Source of the DNA: Bog-473 sp036268485
GTDB lineage: Bacteria; Actinomycetota; Acidimicrobiia; Acidimicrobiales; RAAP-2
DNA length: 64,000 nt
Direction: 5' to 3'
NCBI GenBank assembly: GCA_036268485.1
Contig: DATAUC010000023.1
Location: 1 to 64,000 of the forward strand
Made by a program: the position numbers and the translations under genes. Under the pieces are notes generated by a model. It did not search any database. It was not told where the DNA came from and saw only the letters and a program-made list of their open reading frames with translations. This document shows, piece by piece, positions 7,904-17,156 of the stretch; the first letter of the stretch is position 1, and every line of letters begins with the position of its first letter.

Positions 7904-9376
7904 TTACGCCCCTTCGCTCACTGTGCTGCTCGTTGTGTCGTTGGCTGGGGCCGGGCCACTGAGGGGCCGGGCCTTCCAGAAATAATTGTGCACACCCTGG
8001 GCCGTGTACACCCGGCGGAACGTCATCTCGACCCGATCGCCGATGGACAGCTCGGCGGCGACGGCATCGGTCAGCTCGCAGCGGTAGCGGCCGCCCCCGT
8101 CGAAATCGACGATGACACCGATGACCGGTGGGGAGAGGCTGAAGGCCAGATGGTCGATGGTGAAGGTGGCCACGGTGCCCGGCACATCGGCTAGGCGCTC
8201 GGCCTCCATCTGGTCGATGGCCCGGCATTCGAGGCAGACGCGGGTCGGCGGCAGGTGGCGGAAACCGCACTGCAGGCATCGGCTGGCCACAAAGCCGTAC
8301 TTCCACTGTTCGGACCGGTGCACGATGGGTGCACCCGGGCGTTCGGGGTCGGGACGGCGGGGCGGCTCCCGATGCAGTTGGCCGCGCCAGGTCAGGAAGG
8401 TGGCGTAGGTGAGGTCGTCGCGCCCGGTCGCCACCTGTTCGGCCACCGTGGGCAGGGCGGCCTGGCGGCGAGCTGCCTGCGCGGCCGGCAGGGCGTCGGT
8501 GGTGCGGAACACGAGGGCGTCGGCCCCATCGGCCAGCGAGAGCACGGCGATGACCTGGCCCGGCTGGGCCCGCTCCAAGGCGTCGGCCAGCGCCAGGCCG
8601 GCCTGCGCCGCGCCCAGGTTCCCGAGCAGGGCGGTCAGATCGGGGGCCATGGCCTCCTTGGCCACCCCCAGCGCGGCGGCCACCGCCTTGGTGGCCCGCA
8701 CGTGCAGGCCGGTGACGATGGCGTGGTCGATCTCGCCTTCGGTGACGCCGGCATCCTTGAGGGCTGCCGCAAAGGCCTCGCGGGCCAAGGGCACATACAT
8801 CTCCTCGCCGAAGCGCTCCTCCCAGATGTGCGAGTCGCTCTCTCCGAGCACGCGCCAACGGTCCAGGAACTCGTCGCTGCTCGAACCGCGCCCGATGAGT
8901 TCGGCCACGGCGCCCTCACCCGAGCACACGAAGGCCACGGCGCCGTCGCCGCTGTCGCGTTCCTCGGCCGATCCGGCCAAACCAGTGCGCAGATCGGACA
9001 GGACGGCCAGCGTCGTGCGGGCCGGGGCGCCGGACAGAGCGGCCAGCAGGGTGGCCGTGGCCGAGCGGGACGAGCCGGTCAGGTCATAGGCGCCACAGCC
9101 CCGGGGCAGGCCCAGGGCGGCGTGGATCGTAGTGGCGCTGGTCTTGTCCAGGTAACCCGGTGCGGGCGTTGAGAAGAGGAGGTCCTGCGGTTGCGGCTGG
9201 GCCACCGCCAGGGCTCGTCGGGCCGCCGCCACGCCCATGGTGGTGGTGTCCTCGTCGTGTGAGGCCACGCTGCGCGTTCCCTTGCCGCCACCGCTGCCCA
9301 GCACCTGACGAATGGCCGCCTGGCGCATCCTCCAATAGGGCACGTAGGTACCCCACCCGACAATGCCACCGCTCAT
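7904..9376 (-). CDS. Fusion of HMG-CoA-synthase-like domain and DUF35 Zn-ribbon/OB-fold domain
   Basis: A 490-residue fusion. Residues 1 to about 335 resemble the archaeal-type HMG-CoA synthase fold (GIVGWGTYVPYWRM, then HDEDTTTMGVAAARRAL). Residues about 350-475 are a DUF35 protein with a zinc ribbon (CLQCGFRHLPPTRVCLEC) and OB fold. In archaea, thiolase, DUF35 and HMG-CoA synthase form one channelling complex; here the latter two are fused and sit 2 bp from the thiolase. The expected nucleophilic Cys segment of the synthase reads DLTGSSRSATATL with no Cys, so the domain probably does not condense and may be structural. Chosen start ATG 9376 has GGAAGG upstream. Confidence 0.83.
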   Translation of the reverse strand: MSGGIVGWGTYVPYWRMRQAAIRQVLGSGGGKGTRSVASHDEDTTTMGVAAARRALAVAQPQPQDLLFSTPAPGYLDKTSATTIHAALGLPRGCGAYDLTGSSRSATATLLAALSGAPARTTLAVLSDLRTGLAGSAEERDSGDGAVAFVCSGEGAVAELIGRGSSSDEFLDRWRVLGESDSHIWEERFGEEMYVPLAREAFAAALKDAGVTEGEIDHAIVTGLHVRATKAVAAALGVAKEAMAPDLTALLGNLGAAQAGLALADALERAQPGQVIAVLSLADGADALVFRTTDALPAAQAARRQAALPTVAEQVATGRDDLTYATFLTWRGQLHREPPRRPDPERPGAPIVHRSEQWKYGFVASRCLQCGFRHLPPTRVCLECRAIDQMEAERLADVPGTVATFTIDHLAFSLSPPVIGVIVDFDGGGRYRCELTDAVAAELSIGDRVEMTFRRVYTAQGVHNYFWKARPLSGPAPANDTTSSTVSEGA

Positions 9377-9392
9377 AACGACCTTCCCGTCT

Positions 9393-11204
9393 TCAGGCGG
9401 CGCGCTCGGCCCGCATGGCGTCACGCCGACCAACCGTCGCCGCCTCGTCAATGACCAGCGTAAGTTCTTCGAGGGACCCGGTCAGCACGACGCCGTAGTC
9501 GCGCTCGGCCCCTTCGACACTGACGTACTCGTCCAGCACGTCGTCCAGCACAGCCGTGGCCGGTCGGGCAAGCGGGTCGCCCCAGCCGCCGCCGCCGCCG
9601 TAGTCGAAGCAGATGCGGTCACCCGCCTTCATGGGGACCCAGTCGGCCGTATGGGCCACCACCAGCTCGTCCTCGGAGCCGTAGCGCAGCGTCAGCTTGT
9701 TCGGCGCGCCCTTACTGCCCCCGGCGATGCCCGGCATGGGGTACTTCATGCCGACGACGTAGGTGTACACGTTGGAGTCGACCAGGACTTCCTTGATGTA
9801 GTGGCTGCCGCAGCCGCCGCGCCACTGCCCGGCGCCGCCGGAGTCGGTGCGGTAGTCACGGCTCCACTGGATGTGGGGGTAGAGGCTCTCGTTGATCTCC
9901 GCCGTGGCCTTCCACAGGTTGCCGAAGGCGGCGCTGACGGCGCCCCAGGCATCCATGCCCTTGGCCGCGTTGCACCAGCCGGCGTAGACCTCGGCCGAGC
10001 CGTCGACGAAGACCTGGCCGCTGCGGGGATCGATGCCCTTGATGTTGGTGGGGATGCCCGTCTTGTAGGTCTGGGGCACGGCGCGCTCGGGCAACACTCC
10101 GGACAGCGCCACCGCGATGACCTCGCCGATGTCGGCCCCGGGGTGGTGGGTGCCGGCGCTGACCGGGCGGCCGGCTCGCGGGTTGAGCACGCAGCCCTCG
10201 GGCACGATCAGCTCAATGGAGTTGAAGAACCCCTCGTTCTTAGGGATCTCCGGATCCATCATGGCGGCCACCTGGGCCACCGTGTAGCCCCGGGTGTTGC
10301 CGTAGGTCGACCAGGCCTGGAGTTCCTGGCGCTCGTCGCTGCCGGTGTAGTCGATGGTCAGCTTGGGCCCGTCCACCGTGATGGCCACATGGAGATGGAT
10401 GTCCGGGTTGCCCAGCGGGTCGTGGTCGACGTAGGCGTCGCCCTCGTAGGTGCCGTCGGGCCAGGCCGCGATCTCCTCGCCGAAGCGCTTGGCGGCGTAG
10501 TCGATCATGTGGTCGACGGCGGCCTCAATCATGTCGACGCCGTAGCGCTCCACCAATCCGACCAGGCCTTCGGCCGCTTGCTGGGCGGCACCGATCTGGG
10601 CCCGCAGGTCGCCCAGGTAGCCATCGAGCCGGTTGTTGACCTGCAGGGCGTAGAGCACGTCGCGGCGTTCGACACCGCGGTCGAGGACCTTGACCACGGG
10701 CCAGCGCACGCCTTCACCCCAGATGTCGGCCGCCGTCACGTTGTAGCCGCCGGGCACGGCGCCGCCGGTGTCGCCGTGGTGGCACTGGATGGAGGCGATC
10801 AATACCAGGTGCCCGTCGACCACGACGGGAGCGAACACGTTGTAGTCGGGCAGATGGCCGCCACCGTGGTACGGGTCGTTGGCCACGAAGACGTCGCCTT
10901 GATTGAACTCCTCGACGCCGAGGAAGTCGAGCGCGAAGCGCACCGGCAGGGTGGAGGTGAGCATGAATTGCGGGATGCCGACGCTCAGGGCGGCCAGGCG
11001 TCCCTTGCCATCGAGGATGGTGGCGTTGCGCTCATTGGACTGGTTGAGGATGGGCGTGGTGGCCGTCCGGGAGACGTACATGGCCATCTCGAAGCAGACC
11101 GTCTCCATGGTGCCCCGGATGACCTCGGCGGTGACGGGATCGACCGTCCCGCCCGCCATGAGTCGATCCCTTGGTCCTGCCAGAGCCTGCAAATCGACGT
11201 TCAT
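9393..11204 (-). CDS. Hydantoinase B / oxoprolinase family protein
   Basis: A 603-residue HyuB-type subunit. Family members hydrolyse hydantoins or 5-oxoproline, or act as carboxylase subunits (acetone and acetophenone carboxylase), always with an ATP-using HyuA partner. VANDPYHGGGHLPDY and TGDT-like HHGDTGG are the metal/active-site stretches, and FDYGGGGGWGDPL is the usual C-terminal glycine motif. No HyuA is encoded on either side, which is odd. It is the first gene of the operon with HMGS-DUF35, thiolase and acyl-CoA dehydrogenase, so a ketone or acyl-CoA carboxylation or hydrolysis step is possible. The motif A operator lies 59 bp upstream of its ATG. Confidence 0.87.
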   Translation of the reverse strand: MNVDLQALAGPRDRLMAGGTVDPVTAEVIRGTMETVCFEMAMYVSRTATTPILNQSNERNATILDGKGRLAALSVGIPQFMLTSTLPVRFALDFLGVEEFNQGDVFVANDPYHGGGHLPDYNVFAPVVVDGHLVLIASIQCHHGDTGGAVPGGYNVTAADIWGEGVRWPVVKVLDRGVERRDVLYALQVNNRLDGYLGDLRAQIGAAQQAAEGLVGLVERYGVDMIEAAVDHMIDYAAKRFGEEIAAWPDGTYEGDAYVDHDPLGNPDIHLHVAITVDGPKLTIDYTGSDERQELQAWSTYGNTRGYTVAQVAAMMDPEIPKNEGFFNSIELIVPEGCVLNPRAGRPVSAGTHHPGADIGEVIAVALSGVLPERAVPQTYKTGIPTNIKGIDPRSGQVFVDGSAEVYAGWCNAAKGMDAWGAVSAAFGNLWKATAEINESLYPHIQWSRDYRTDSGGAGQWRGGCGSHYIKEVLVDSNVYTYVVGMKYPMPGIAGGSKGAPNKLTLRYGSEDELVVAHTADWVPMKAGDRICFDYGGGGGWGDPLARPATAVLDDVLDEYVSVEGAERDYGVVLTGSLEELTLVIDEAATVGRRDAMRAERAA

Positions 11205-11262
11205 GAGCCCTCCCCGAGTGCCCCGACCAGTGCGCCGGACGCATCGTGTCCTGTCAGCTGTT

Positions 11263-11282
11263 TCCTGACATCGGTGTCACCT
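11263..11282. promoter_or_regulatory. Palindromic operator, motif A copy 2
   Basis: The core TGACATCGGTGTCA has perfect 5-bp arms and a 4-bp centre, with CC flanking on both sides. It lies upstream of the HyuB operon (minus strand). A further CTGTCAG half-site lies a few bases away at 11251. Same spacing as the copies at 2278, 15438 and 20745. Confidence 0.7.
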
Positions 11283-11317
11283 TCACTGTACACCGGGTGC
11301 CTGCGGGGTCAGGCTGG

Positions 11318-12085
11318 TCAGGCGGTGGCGTGGACCACCATGACCCAGCTGTCGAGCTCGAGCGGCCCGCCGCCTCCGGCGGTGAACCCGACGTCGCTGA
11401 AGCCGGCCTCTTCGAGCCAGTGCAGCCATTCGGGCGGGGTGGGCAGCCGGATGAAGTGGGCGCTGCGCCGCACCTCGCCGTCACGGTGCACGGTGCGTTC
11501 GGTCACCATGCGACCGGTCAGCGGATCGAAGTGGTTGCGATCGATCTGGGCATCGTCCCCCCGGATGACCACGGTGGCGTCGGGCGTGGCCGTGAAATGC
11601 CGGACGGCGCCGTCGTGGTGCATGGTGTCGATCAACAGCTGGCCGCCGGGGCGCAGGACGCGGCGGAACTCCTGCAGGACCCGGCGGCAGTCGGCGTCGT
11701 CGTAGTACCCGAACGACGTGTACCAGCACACCACGGCGTCAAAGGCGACCTCGAACGGCCCGTCGACCGGCAACTGACGCAGATCACCCCGCACGTAGGC
11801 CTGTCGTCCGGTGGGCCCGTTGGCCTGCTCCCGGGCCAGTTGCAGGTAGGGAGCCGAGAGGTCGACACCGGTCACGTCCATGCCGGCGGCGGCCAGGCGG
11901 CGGGCGATGCGGCCGTGGCCGCACGGGGCATCGAGGATGCGGGCTCCGGCGGGGAGACCCAGGCGCCCCAGAATGTCGGCCGCATCGTCGTCCGAATGCT
12001 GATCGTCGATCGACTCCTCGTAGAAGTAGAGATAGTCGTCGCCGAAGGTCGCGGCCAGATCGAAGCCGGGCAGGTCGAACTCCAT
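11318..12085 (-). CDS. Class I SAM-dependent methyltransferase
   Basis: A 255-residue methyltransferase with a Rossmann-like fold. ILDAPCGHGRIARRL (near residues 50-64) is the glycine-rich SAM loop, VTGVDLSAPYL contains the acidic ribose-binding residue, and FDAVVCWYTSFGYYDD and VLRPGGQLLIDTM are motifs II-III and post-III. The acceptor is unknown. ATG 12085 is divergent from the thioesterase gene at 12114, leaving under 30 bp for both starts. The longer frame upstream has no support because it overlaps that gene. It ends ahead of the motif A promoter of the HyuB operon and is probably a separate unit. Confidence 0.85.
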   Translation of the reverse strand: MEFDLPGFDLAATFGDDYLYFYEESIDDQHSDDDAADILGRLGLPAGARILDAPCGHGRIARRLAAAGMDVTGVDLSAPYLQLAREQANGPTGRQAYVRGDLRQLPVDGPFEVAFDAVVCWYTSFGYYDDADCRRVLQEFRRVLRPGGQLLIDTMHHDGAVRHFTATPDATVVIRGDDAQIDRNHFDPLTGRMVTERTVHRDGEVRRSAHFIRLPTPPEWLHWLEEAGFSDVGFTAGGGGPLELDSWVMVVHATA

Positions 12086-12113
12086 GCCGCATCTTCGCCG
12101 GTATCGTCGTCGC

Positions 12114-12962
12114 GTGCCGACCGCCCACAGCTCCTTCGACCTGGCCACCCGGATCCGCCCCGGCTCGGACCCGGACCGCTTCGACGTCGACATCGACCCG
12201 GCCTGGACCGTGGGCGACAAGCCCAATGGTGGCTACCTCCTCGCTCTCCTGGCTCAGGCGGCCCGCCACCGGGTCAACAGCGACAAGGCAACCGACTCCG
12301 ACGCCCTGGCGTCCTCCATCACGTACCTGGGGGCGCCGGACCTCGGTCCCGCCGTCATTGAGACCACCGTCCTGCGACAGGGCCGCACCGCCGTCCACGT
12401 GCGTGCCGTCATCACGCAGAACGACGCTGCGCTGGTCGATGCCGTCTTCGTCATGGGCACGGTGCCCGAGGCCACATCCCCCCGCTATAACGATGTGCCG
12501 CCCCTCGAGGCGGCGCCGCCCGAAGACTGCGTGCGCCTGAAGCCGGCCATGCCGAGCGGGGTGCACGTCGGCATGCTCGACGTCACCGATCTCCGGCTGG
12601 ACCTGGGGTCGCTCCCTTTGGCCTCTTCGGGGCCCGAGGCTGCATCCCGGGAGGCCGAGCTGCGCGGCTGGACCAGGTTCGACGACGGCCGGCCGCCCGA
12701 CCCGCTCTCCCTGTTGTATTTCGCCGACGCCATCCCTCCCGCCACCTTCCCCATCGGCTCGAGCGGATGGGTGCCCACGCTGCAGATGTCGGTCTACGTC
12801 CGGGCCCGGCCGGCGCCGGGGTGGCTGGGTGTGCGCTTCACGGCCCACGTGGTGGCCGGCGGCATGGTCGACGAAACCTGCACCCTGTGGGACAGCCGGG
12901 GCTACGTGGTGGCCCAAGCCACCCAGCTGGCCCGGCTGCGCTTTCCCGACGAGGTGGCCTAG
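12114..12962 (+). CDS. Acyl-CoA thioesterase family protein (double hot-dog)
   Basis: A 282-residue protein of the TesB-like double hot-dog thioesterase family, expected to hydrolyse acyl-CoA to free acid and CoA. WTVGDKPNGGYLLALLAQAA is the first hot-dog helix, and the C-terminal half LYVRARP-like VYVRARPAPGWLGVRFTAHVVAGG...DSRGYVVAQATQLA is the second hot dog. GTG 12114 is preferred; an in-frame ATG at 12084 would overlap the divergent methyltransferase. The LLM oxidoreductase begins at the base right after the stop, so the two are an operon. Confidence 0.8.
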   Translation: MPTAHSSFDLATRIRPGSDPDRFDVDIDPAWTVGDKPNGGYLLALLAQAARHRVNSDKATDSDALASSITYLGAPDLGPAVIETTVLRQGRTAVHVRAVITQNDAALVDAVFVMGTVPEATSPRYNDVPPLEAAPPEDCVRLKPAMPSGVHVGMLDVTDLRLDLGSLPLASSGPEAASREAELRGWTRFDDGRPPDPLSLLYFADAIPPATFPIGSSGWVPTLQMSVYVRARPAPGWLGVRFTAHVVAGGMVDETCTLWDSRGYVVAQATQLARLRFPDEVA

Positions 12963-13892
12963 GTGCCTGTCACTCTCGGCATCGTGACGCCCGTGCTGCA
13001 CATGAATCCCCGCTTCGATCCGCCGGAGTGGGAAGTGACGGCCAGCGTCAACGACGTGGTGTCGGTGGTGCAGATGGCCGAGGCGTTGGGGTACGACTGG
13101 GTGGCCTGCTCCGAACACATTGCCATCCCGGCCGCGGCCTCCACCGCCCGAGGTGGGCGCTACTGGGACCCGTTCTCCACCCTCGGGTTCTTGGCGGCCA
13201 AGACGACGACCATCGGTCTGCTCACCCACATGGCGGTGCTGCCGTACCACCATCCACTCGAGTTGGTGAAGCGCCTGGGGACCCTCGATCTGCTCAGCGA
13301 GGGCCGGGTCATCGCCGGGGTAGGCGTGGGCTCGCTCCAGGCCGAATTCGACGTGCTCGGACATCGCTTCGAGGGCCGGGGCGATCAATCCGATGATGCC
13401 ATTGCGGCCCTCCGGGCCGCCTGGGGCACCCGCGTGCCCGAGTACCACGGCACCCACTACGACTTCGAAGGCTTCATCGTCGAGCCGTCCGGCCTGCCCC
13501 GCCCCCTCCCCGTCTGGGTGGGGGGCCGCACCAAGCGCTCACTGCGCCGGGCCCTGGCGCTGGGCGATGCCTGGATGCCCTTCGGCTACCGGCTCGAGGA
13601 GCTCTCAGCCGTGGTGTCAGACCCTGCGATCCGGCAGTCGCTGGCCGACTACGCCGACGAGCACGGCCGTGGGCTCCAGCTGATCTTCGCCCCGGAACCA
13701 CCGGTGAACCCTCTCGACGATCCCGAAGGCACCGCCTCGTTCCTGGCTGCCTACGTGGCCATCGGCGCCACCGGGTTCAGCCTGCGCTTCGAGCACCACT
13801 CCATGGCTCACTACTGCGAGCAAATGGAAGCCATGCAGGCGGTGGTGGCGCAGCTAGGCGGTGACGTCGGTCAACCGGGCCCGCAGCTCTGA
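12963..13892 (+). CDS. LLM class F420-dependent oxidoreductase
   Basis: A 309-residue luciferase-like TIM-barrel flavin or F420 oxidoreductase. The N-terminus, WVACSEHIAIP, the LLTHMAVLPYHHPLELVKRLGTLDLLSEGRVIAGVGVGS stretch and LPVWVGGRTKRSLRRALALGDAW are typical of the actinobacterial F420-dependent branch. F420 rather than FMN use is a family inference. The GTG start abuts the thioesterase stop, and the 3' end overlaps the convergent acyl-CoA ligase by 39 bp. The substrate is unknown; hydride addition or removal on an acyl-CoA-pathway alcohol or ketone would fit. Confidence 0.88.
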   Translation: MPVTLGIVTPVLHMNPRFDPPEWEVTASVNDVVSVVQMAEALGYDWVACSEHIAIPAAASTARGGRYWDPFSTLGFLAAKTTTIGLLTHMAVLPYHHPLELVKRLGTLDLLSEGRVIAGVGVGSLQAEFDVLGHRFEGRGDQSDDAIAALRAAWGTRVPEYHGTHYDFEGFIVEPSGLPRPLPVWVGGRTKRSLRRALALGDAWMPFGYRLEELSAVVSDPAIRQSLADYADEHGRGLQLIFAPEPPVNPLDDPEGTASFLAAYVAIGATGFSLRFEHHSMAHYCEQMEAMQAVVAQLGGDVGQPGPQL

Positions 13893-15398
13893 TTTGATCA
13901 CCTTGCCCGTCGCATTGCGAGGAAGTTCGCTGACGAAGACGTACTGCCGGGGCACCTTGTAGTCAGCCAACTGGGCCAAGGCGTACTCACGGAGCGTCTC
14001 GCCATCGACATGGACGCCGGCATGGAGGACCACGAAGGCCACTACGTCCTCCCCCAGCACCGGATGGGGTCCGCCGACGACCGCCACCTCGGCCACGGCG
14101 TCGTGCTGCACCAGTACGTGCTCGACGTCTGCTGCATGCACGTTGTTCCCACCGCGAATGATGACGTCCTTGCTGCGCCCGACAATGTAGAGGTAGCCGT
14201 CGTCGTCCAGTCGGCCGAGGTCGCCCGTCACCAGCCAGCCGTCACGCCACATCTCGGCCGTGGCCTCGGGATCGCCGAAGTACTCGCGCTGGCGCCCCGG
14301 CAGCTGCATGCGCACTTCACCGACCTCATTGGCCGGCACCGGTTCGTCGGCGACGTTGACGATGCGCACGAGGGCCGGCGGGGCGATCATCCCCACCGAG
14401 CCAGGCCGCTTGACCGCCTCGCCCTTGGGCATGATGCAGTAGGCCGAGCCGGCTTCTGTCATGCCGTAATTGTTGGAGACGGCGGCATCGGGCATGCGAG
14501 CCTGCAGGCGCTCGAGCACGAACGGAGCCAGCGGCGCACTCCCGACCGAACACATGGCGACCGAGGAGAGGTCGACGGTATCGAAGCCGGGCTGGTCCAG
14601 CAGCAGGTGCGCCATGGCCGGCACCAGGAAGATGGCCATCGGGCGCTCCGCCTCCACCACCTGGAGCCAACGGGCGGCATCGAACTTCGGCATGTAGATG
14701 CCCCGGAGGCCGAGCTTCATCGGGGTGTTGACCAGCGCGATGCCGGCAAAGGTGAACATCGGACTGGCGTGGAGCCAGCCGTTCCCGCTCCACGACGGTG
14801 CCACCTCGCCCACCATGGAGGCGTTGTTGTGCCGGACGGCCACGCCTTTGGGCCGTCCGGTGGTGCCGGAGGTGTAGAGGATGTCGGCCAGGTCGTCGGC
14901 GGCCCGCTCCACCTGGAAGTCACCCCGGTCCCCCGCTGTCACCTCGGACCAGGGCACGACCCGGATCGAACCGGTTGTGGCTGAGGCGCCGGCCCCGTCG
15001 GTAGCGGCGCTGGCGTCGACGACCAGCCGCAGGGCCTCGTTGGCCACCCCGATGTCGTGCGTCACCAGGTCGTCGTCGGCCACCACGGCCACAGCACCGG
15101 AGTGAGCCAACATGTGGCCCACCTCGGCCGGGGCCAGGCGCGGGTTCATGGGCACCGCCACCCCACCGGCCCGGTGGACGGCGGCGTAGGACACCAACCA
15201 ACGCAAGGCCTGCTCGGGGTGTAGGTGGATACCCACCCGGCCTCCCGGGCTCACCCCACCAGCCACCAGGCCCCGGGCCAACGCGTTAGCCGACCCGTCC
15301 CAGTCGGCAAAGGTGAGATGGCCGGCGTCGACCACGGTGTAGGCAGTCTCGGCTGGAAACGCGGCGGCCATCTTGCGCAGGTGTTCGTCGATCAACAC
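13854..15398 (-). CDS. AMP-forming acyl-CoA ligase (fatty-acid-CoA ligase family)
   Basis: A 514-residue adenylate-forming enzyme, ATP plus carboxylate plus CoA to acyl-CoA. LYTSGTTGRPKGVAVRHNN is the P-loop-like A3 motif, NNYGMTEAG is A5, GWLVTGDLGRLDDDGYLYIVGRSKDVI is A7-A8, and LPRNATGKVIKSEL has the A10 Lys. GTG 15398 is chosen; it has a G-rich ribosome site and follows the operator, whereas the longer frame upstream runs into the divergent DUF35 gene. It shares motif A copy 3 with the divergent DUF35-thiolase operon, so the ligase and thiolase probably serve the same pathway. Acid specificity is not visible. Confidence 0.9.
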   Translation of the reverse strand: MLIDEHLRKMAAAFPAETAYTVVDAGHLTFADWDGSANALARGLVAGGVSPGGRVGIHLHPEQALRWLVSYAAVHRAGGVAVPMNPRLAPAEVGHMLAHSGAVAVVADDDLVTHDIGVANEALRLVVDASAATDGAGASATTGSIRVVPWSEVTAGDRGDFQVERAADDLADILYTSGTTGRPKGVAVRHNNASMVGEVAPSWSGNGWLHASPMFTFAGIALVNTPMKLGLRGIYMPKFDAARWLQVVEAERPMAIFLVPAMAHLLLDQPGFDTVDLSSVAMCSVGSAPLAPFVLERLQARMPDAAVSNNYGMTEAGSAYCIMPKGEAVKRPGSVGMIAPPALVRIVNVADEPVPANEVGEVRMQLPGRQREYFGDPEATAEMWRDGWLVTGDLGRLDDDGYLYIVGRSKDVIIRGGNNVHAADVEHVLVQHDAVAEVAVVGGPHPVLGEDVVAFVVLHAGVHVDGETLREYALAQLADYKVPRQYVFVSELPRNATGKVIKSELRARLTDVTA

Positions 15399-15437
15399 TC
15401 GGCCGGTGCCCCCCAAAGCTCGTCGTCGGCGCCTAAA

Positions 15438-15457
15438 AGTTGACGCCGGTGTCAGGT
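15438..15457. promoter_or_regulatory. Palindromic operator, motif A copy 3
   Basis: TTGACGCCGGTGTCAGG at 15440-15456 carries the TGAC-N6-GTCA core, 39 bp upstream of the ligase start and 110 bp before the DUF35 gene. It matches copy 1 at 12 of 20 positions, including both half-sites. Confidence 0.65.
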
Positions 15458-15566
15458 TCGTTGCAGCATGGCCGATGCTCGACCGGTGGTCAATCCGGCC
15501 GGGCGGCGATGAGAGCGTCTCCGGACCGGACATCCGGGCGGGAACCGAACGAGGGGGCACACCCAG

Positions 15567-15974
15567 ATGAGCATGGTTCGCTTCGACCTTCCGACACCCG
15601 AAGGCGACACCATCGAATTCTGGGAAGCGGCCAAGGACGAGCGGTTGCTGATCAAGCACTGCCTGAGCTGCGATGCCTACTCCTATTACCCGCGACCGTT
15701 CTGCCCGTCCTGCTGGAGCGAAGAGGTCGAGTGGTTCGAGGCCAGCGGCGAAGGCACGTTGTACACCTGGTCGGTCATCTACAGCAACGACATGCCGCCC
15801 TTCAAAGAACGGGTGCCCTACGTGGCGGCCATCGTCGATTTGGCCGAGGGTCCCCGCATGATGACGAACGTCGTCGAGTGCCCCTTCGAGGAACTGCAGG
15901 TGGGGATGGCGCTCAAGGTCACGTTCCAGCCGATCTCTGACGACTACACCATCCCCGTATTCGTGCGGGCCTAA
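15567..15974 (+). CDS. DUF35 Zn-ribbon/OB-fold protein
   Basis: A 135-residue stand-alone DUF35 protein. CLSCDAYSYYPRPFCPSC (residues 32-49) is the four-Cys zinc ribbon, and the remainder (LYTWSVIYSN...VECPFEELQVGMALKVTF) is the OB fold that binds CoA thioesters. These proteins work as partners of thiolases or SCP2-like aldolases, and the thiolase gene follows by 9 bp with a strong ribosome site. It lies downstream of motif A copy 3, divergent from an acyl-CoA ligase. The protein is probably a substrate-channelling subunit. Confidence 0.9.
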   Translation: MSMVRFDLPTPEGDTIEFWEAAKDERLLIKHCLSCDAYSYYPRPFCPSCWSEEVEWFEASGEGTLYTWSVIYSNDMPPFKERVPYVAAIVDLAEGPRMMTNVVECPFEELQVGMALKVTFQPISDDYTIPVFVRA

Positions 15975-15983
15975 GGAGGATTT

Positions 15984-17156
15984 ATGACTGACGCCGTCAT
16001 CGTCGCCGCCGTCCGGACAGCCATTGGCCGCTCCGGCAAGGGCCTTTCCAGCCTCACCCTGCTGGACATCGGCGCCCAGACCGTCTCTGGCGTCATCGCC
16101 AACGCCGGGCTGGACGTCAATGACATCGACGACCTGCTGATCGGCGAGGTGCTCCAAGGCGGTGGCTGCACGGCCCGCTACATCGCCAACGTCCTCGGTC
16201 TCCCACCGAACACCCCCGGGGGAACGGTGCAGCGCCAGTGCGCCACGGGCATGATGGCCGTCCAGGAAGCCGCCGCCAACATCCGTTCCGGCATGGCGCG
16301 CGTGGTGATCGCCGGCGGTGTGGAGTCGATGACCCGTTCGCCGGCCATCTTCGCCAAGTCACCGGTCGCCTTCGGCCACATGACCCAGTTCATCCCGCCC
16401 AGCCACCCCGACACGGCCGACGCGCCGAACATGAACATGTTGATCACGGTTGGTGAGAACACGGCCAACGAATGCGGCATCACCCGCGAAGAGTCGGACT
16501 ACTGGTCGTACCATTCGAACATACGGGCCATCGCGGCCATGGACGACGGAAGGTTTGCCGAGGAGATCATCCCGGTGACCGTCCCTGTCGGCCGCGGCGA
16601 GACAGCCACCATCAGCGTGGACGAGCACCCCCGACGGGACACCACGCTGGAGAAGTTGGCCGCCCTGCCCTCCCTGACCGGTCCCAACGGCACCATCACC
16701 GCCGGCAACTCTTCAGGTATCGCCGACGGGGGCGCCGCCCTCATCGTGGTGGACCGCGAGTACGCCGAGGCCCACGGCATGACCATCCTGGCCACTGTCC
16801 GCTCGTGGAACTCCTGCGGCATTGAGCCCGGCCGCACCGGCCTGGCCCCGACCATCGCGGTGCCACGGGCGCTCGAGCTGGCGGGCCTCGACGTGTCGGA
16901 CGTCGACCTGGTCGAGATCAACGAGGCCTTCGCCAGCATGTCGGTGGCCTGCTCACGCAAGTTGGGCTTCTCGCACGACATCGTGAACGTCAACGGCGGC
17001 GCCGTCGGCATCGGCCACCCCGTGGCCGCGTCGGGCGCCCGGATCCTGGTCACTCTGATTCACGAGCTGCGCCGGCGCGGCGGTGGCATCGGCGTCGGCA
17101 CGCTGTGTGCCGGCGGCGGCATGGGATCGGCCACCGTCCTGGAGGTTTACGCCTAA
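15984..17156 (+). CDS. Thiolase (acetyl-CoA acetyltransferase family)
   Basis: A 390-residue thiolase for CoA-dependent cleavage of 3-ketoacyl-CoA or the reverse. The Cys in QRQCATG (near residue 85), NEAFAS, GHPVAASGARI and CAGGGMG supply the complete catalytic set. AAGGAGG lies 5 bases before the ATG, one of the strongest ribosome sites in the window. It follows the DUF35 gene by 9 bp and is presumably its partner. The stop abuts the convergent acetyl-CoA synthetase stop with no spacer. It is distinct from the SCP2-type thiolase at 6684 and closer to classical degradative thiolases. Confidence 0.92.
   Translation: MTDAVIVAAVRTAIGRSGKGLSSLTLLDIGAQTVSGVIANAGLDVNDIDDLLIGEVLQGGGCTARYIANVLGLPPNTPGGTVQRQCATGMMAVQEAAANIRSGMARVVIAGGVESMTRSPAIFAKSPVAFGHMTQFIPPSHPDTADAPNMNMLITVGENTANECGITREESDYWSYHSNIRAIAAMDDGRFAEEIIPVTVPVGRGETATISVDEHPRRDTTLEKLAALPSLTGPNGTITAGNSSGIADGGAALIVVDREYAEAHGMTILATVRSWNSCGIEPGRTGLAPTIAVPRALELAGLDVSDVDLVEINEAFASMSVACSRKLGFSHDIVNVNGGAVGIGHPVAASGARILVTLIHELRRRGGGIGVGTLCAGGGMGSATVLEVYA

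Noticed and set aside
9363..11705. 780-residue open frame on the plus strand
   Set aside because: Lies antisense to the well-supported HyuB gene; low-complexity Gly/Val/His-rich product typical of an antisense frame in GC-rich DNA.
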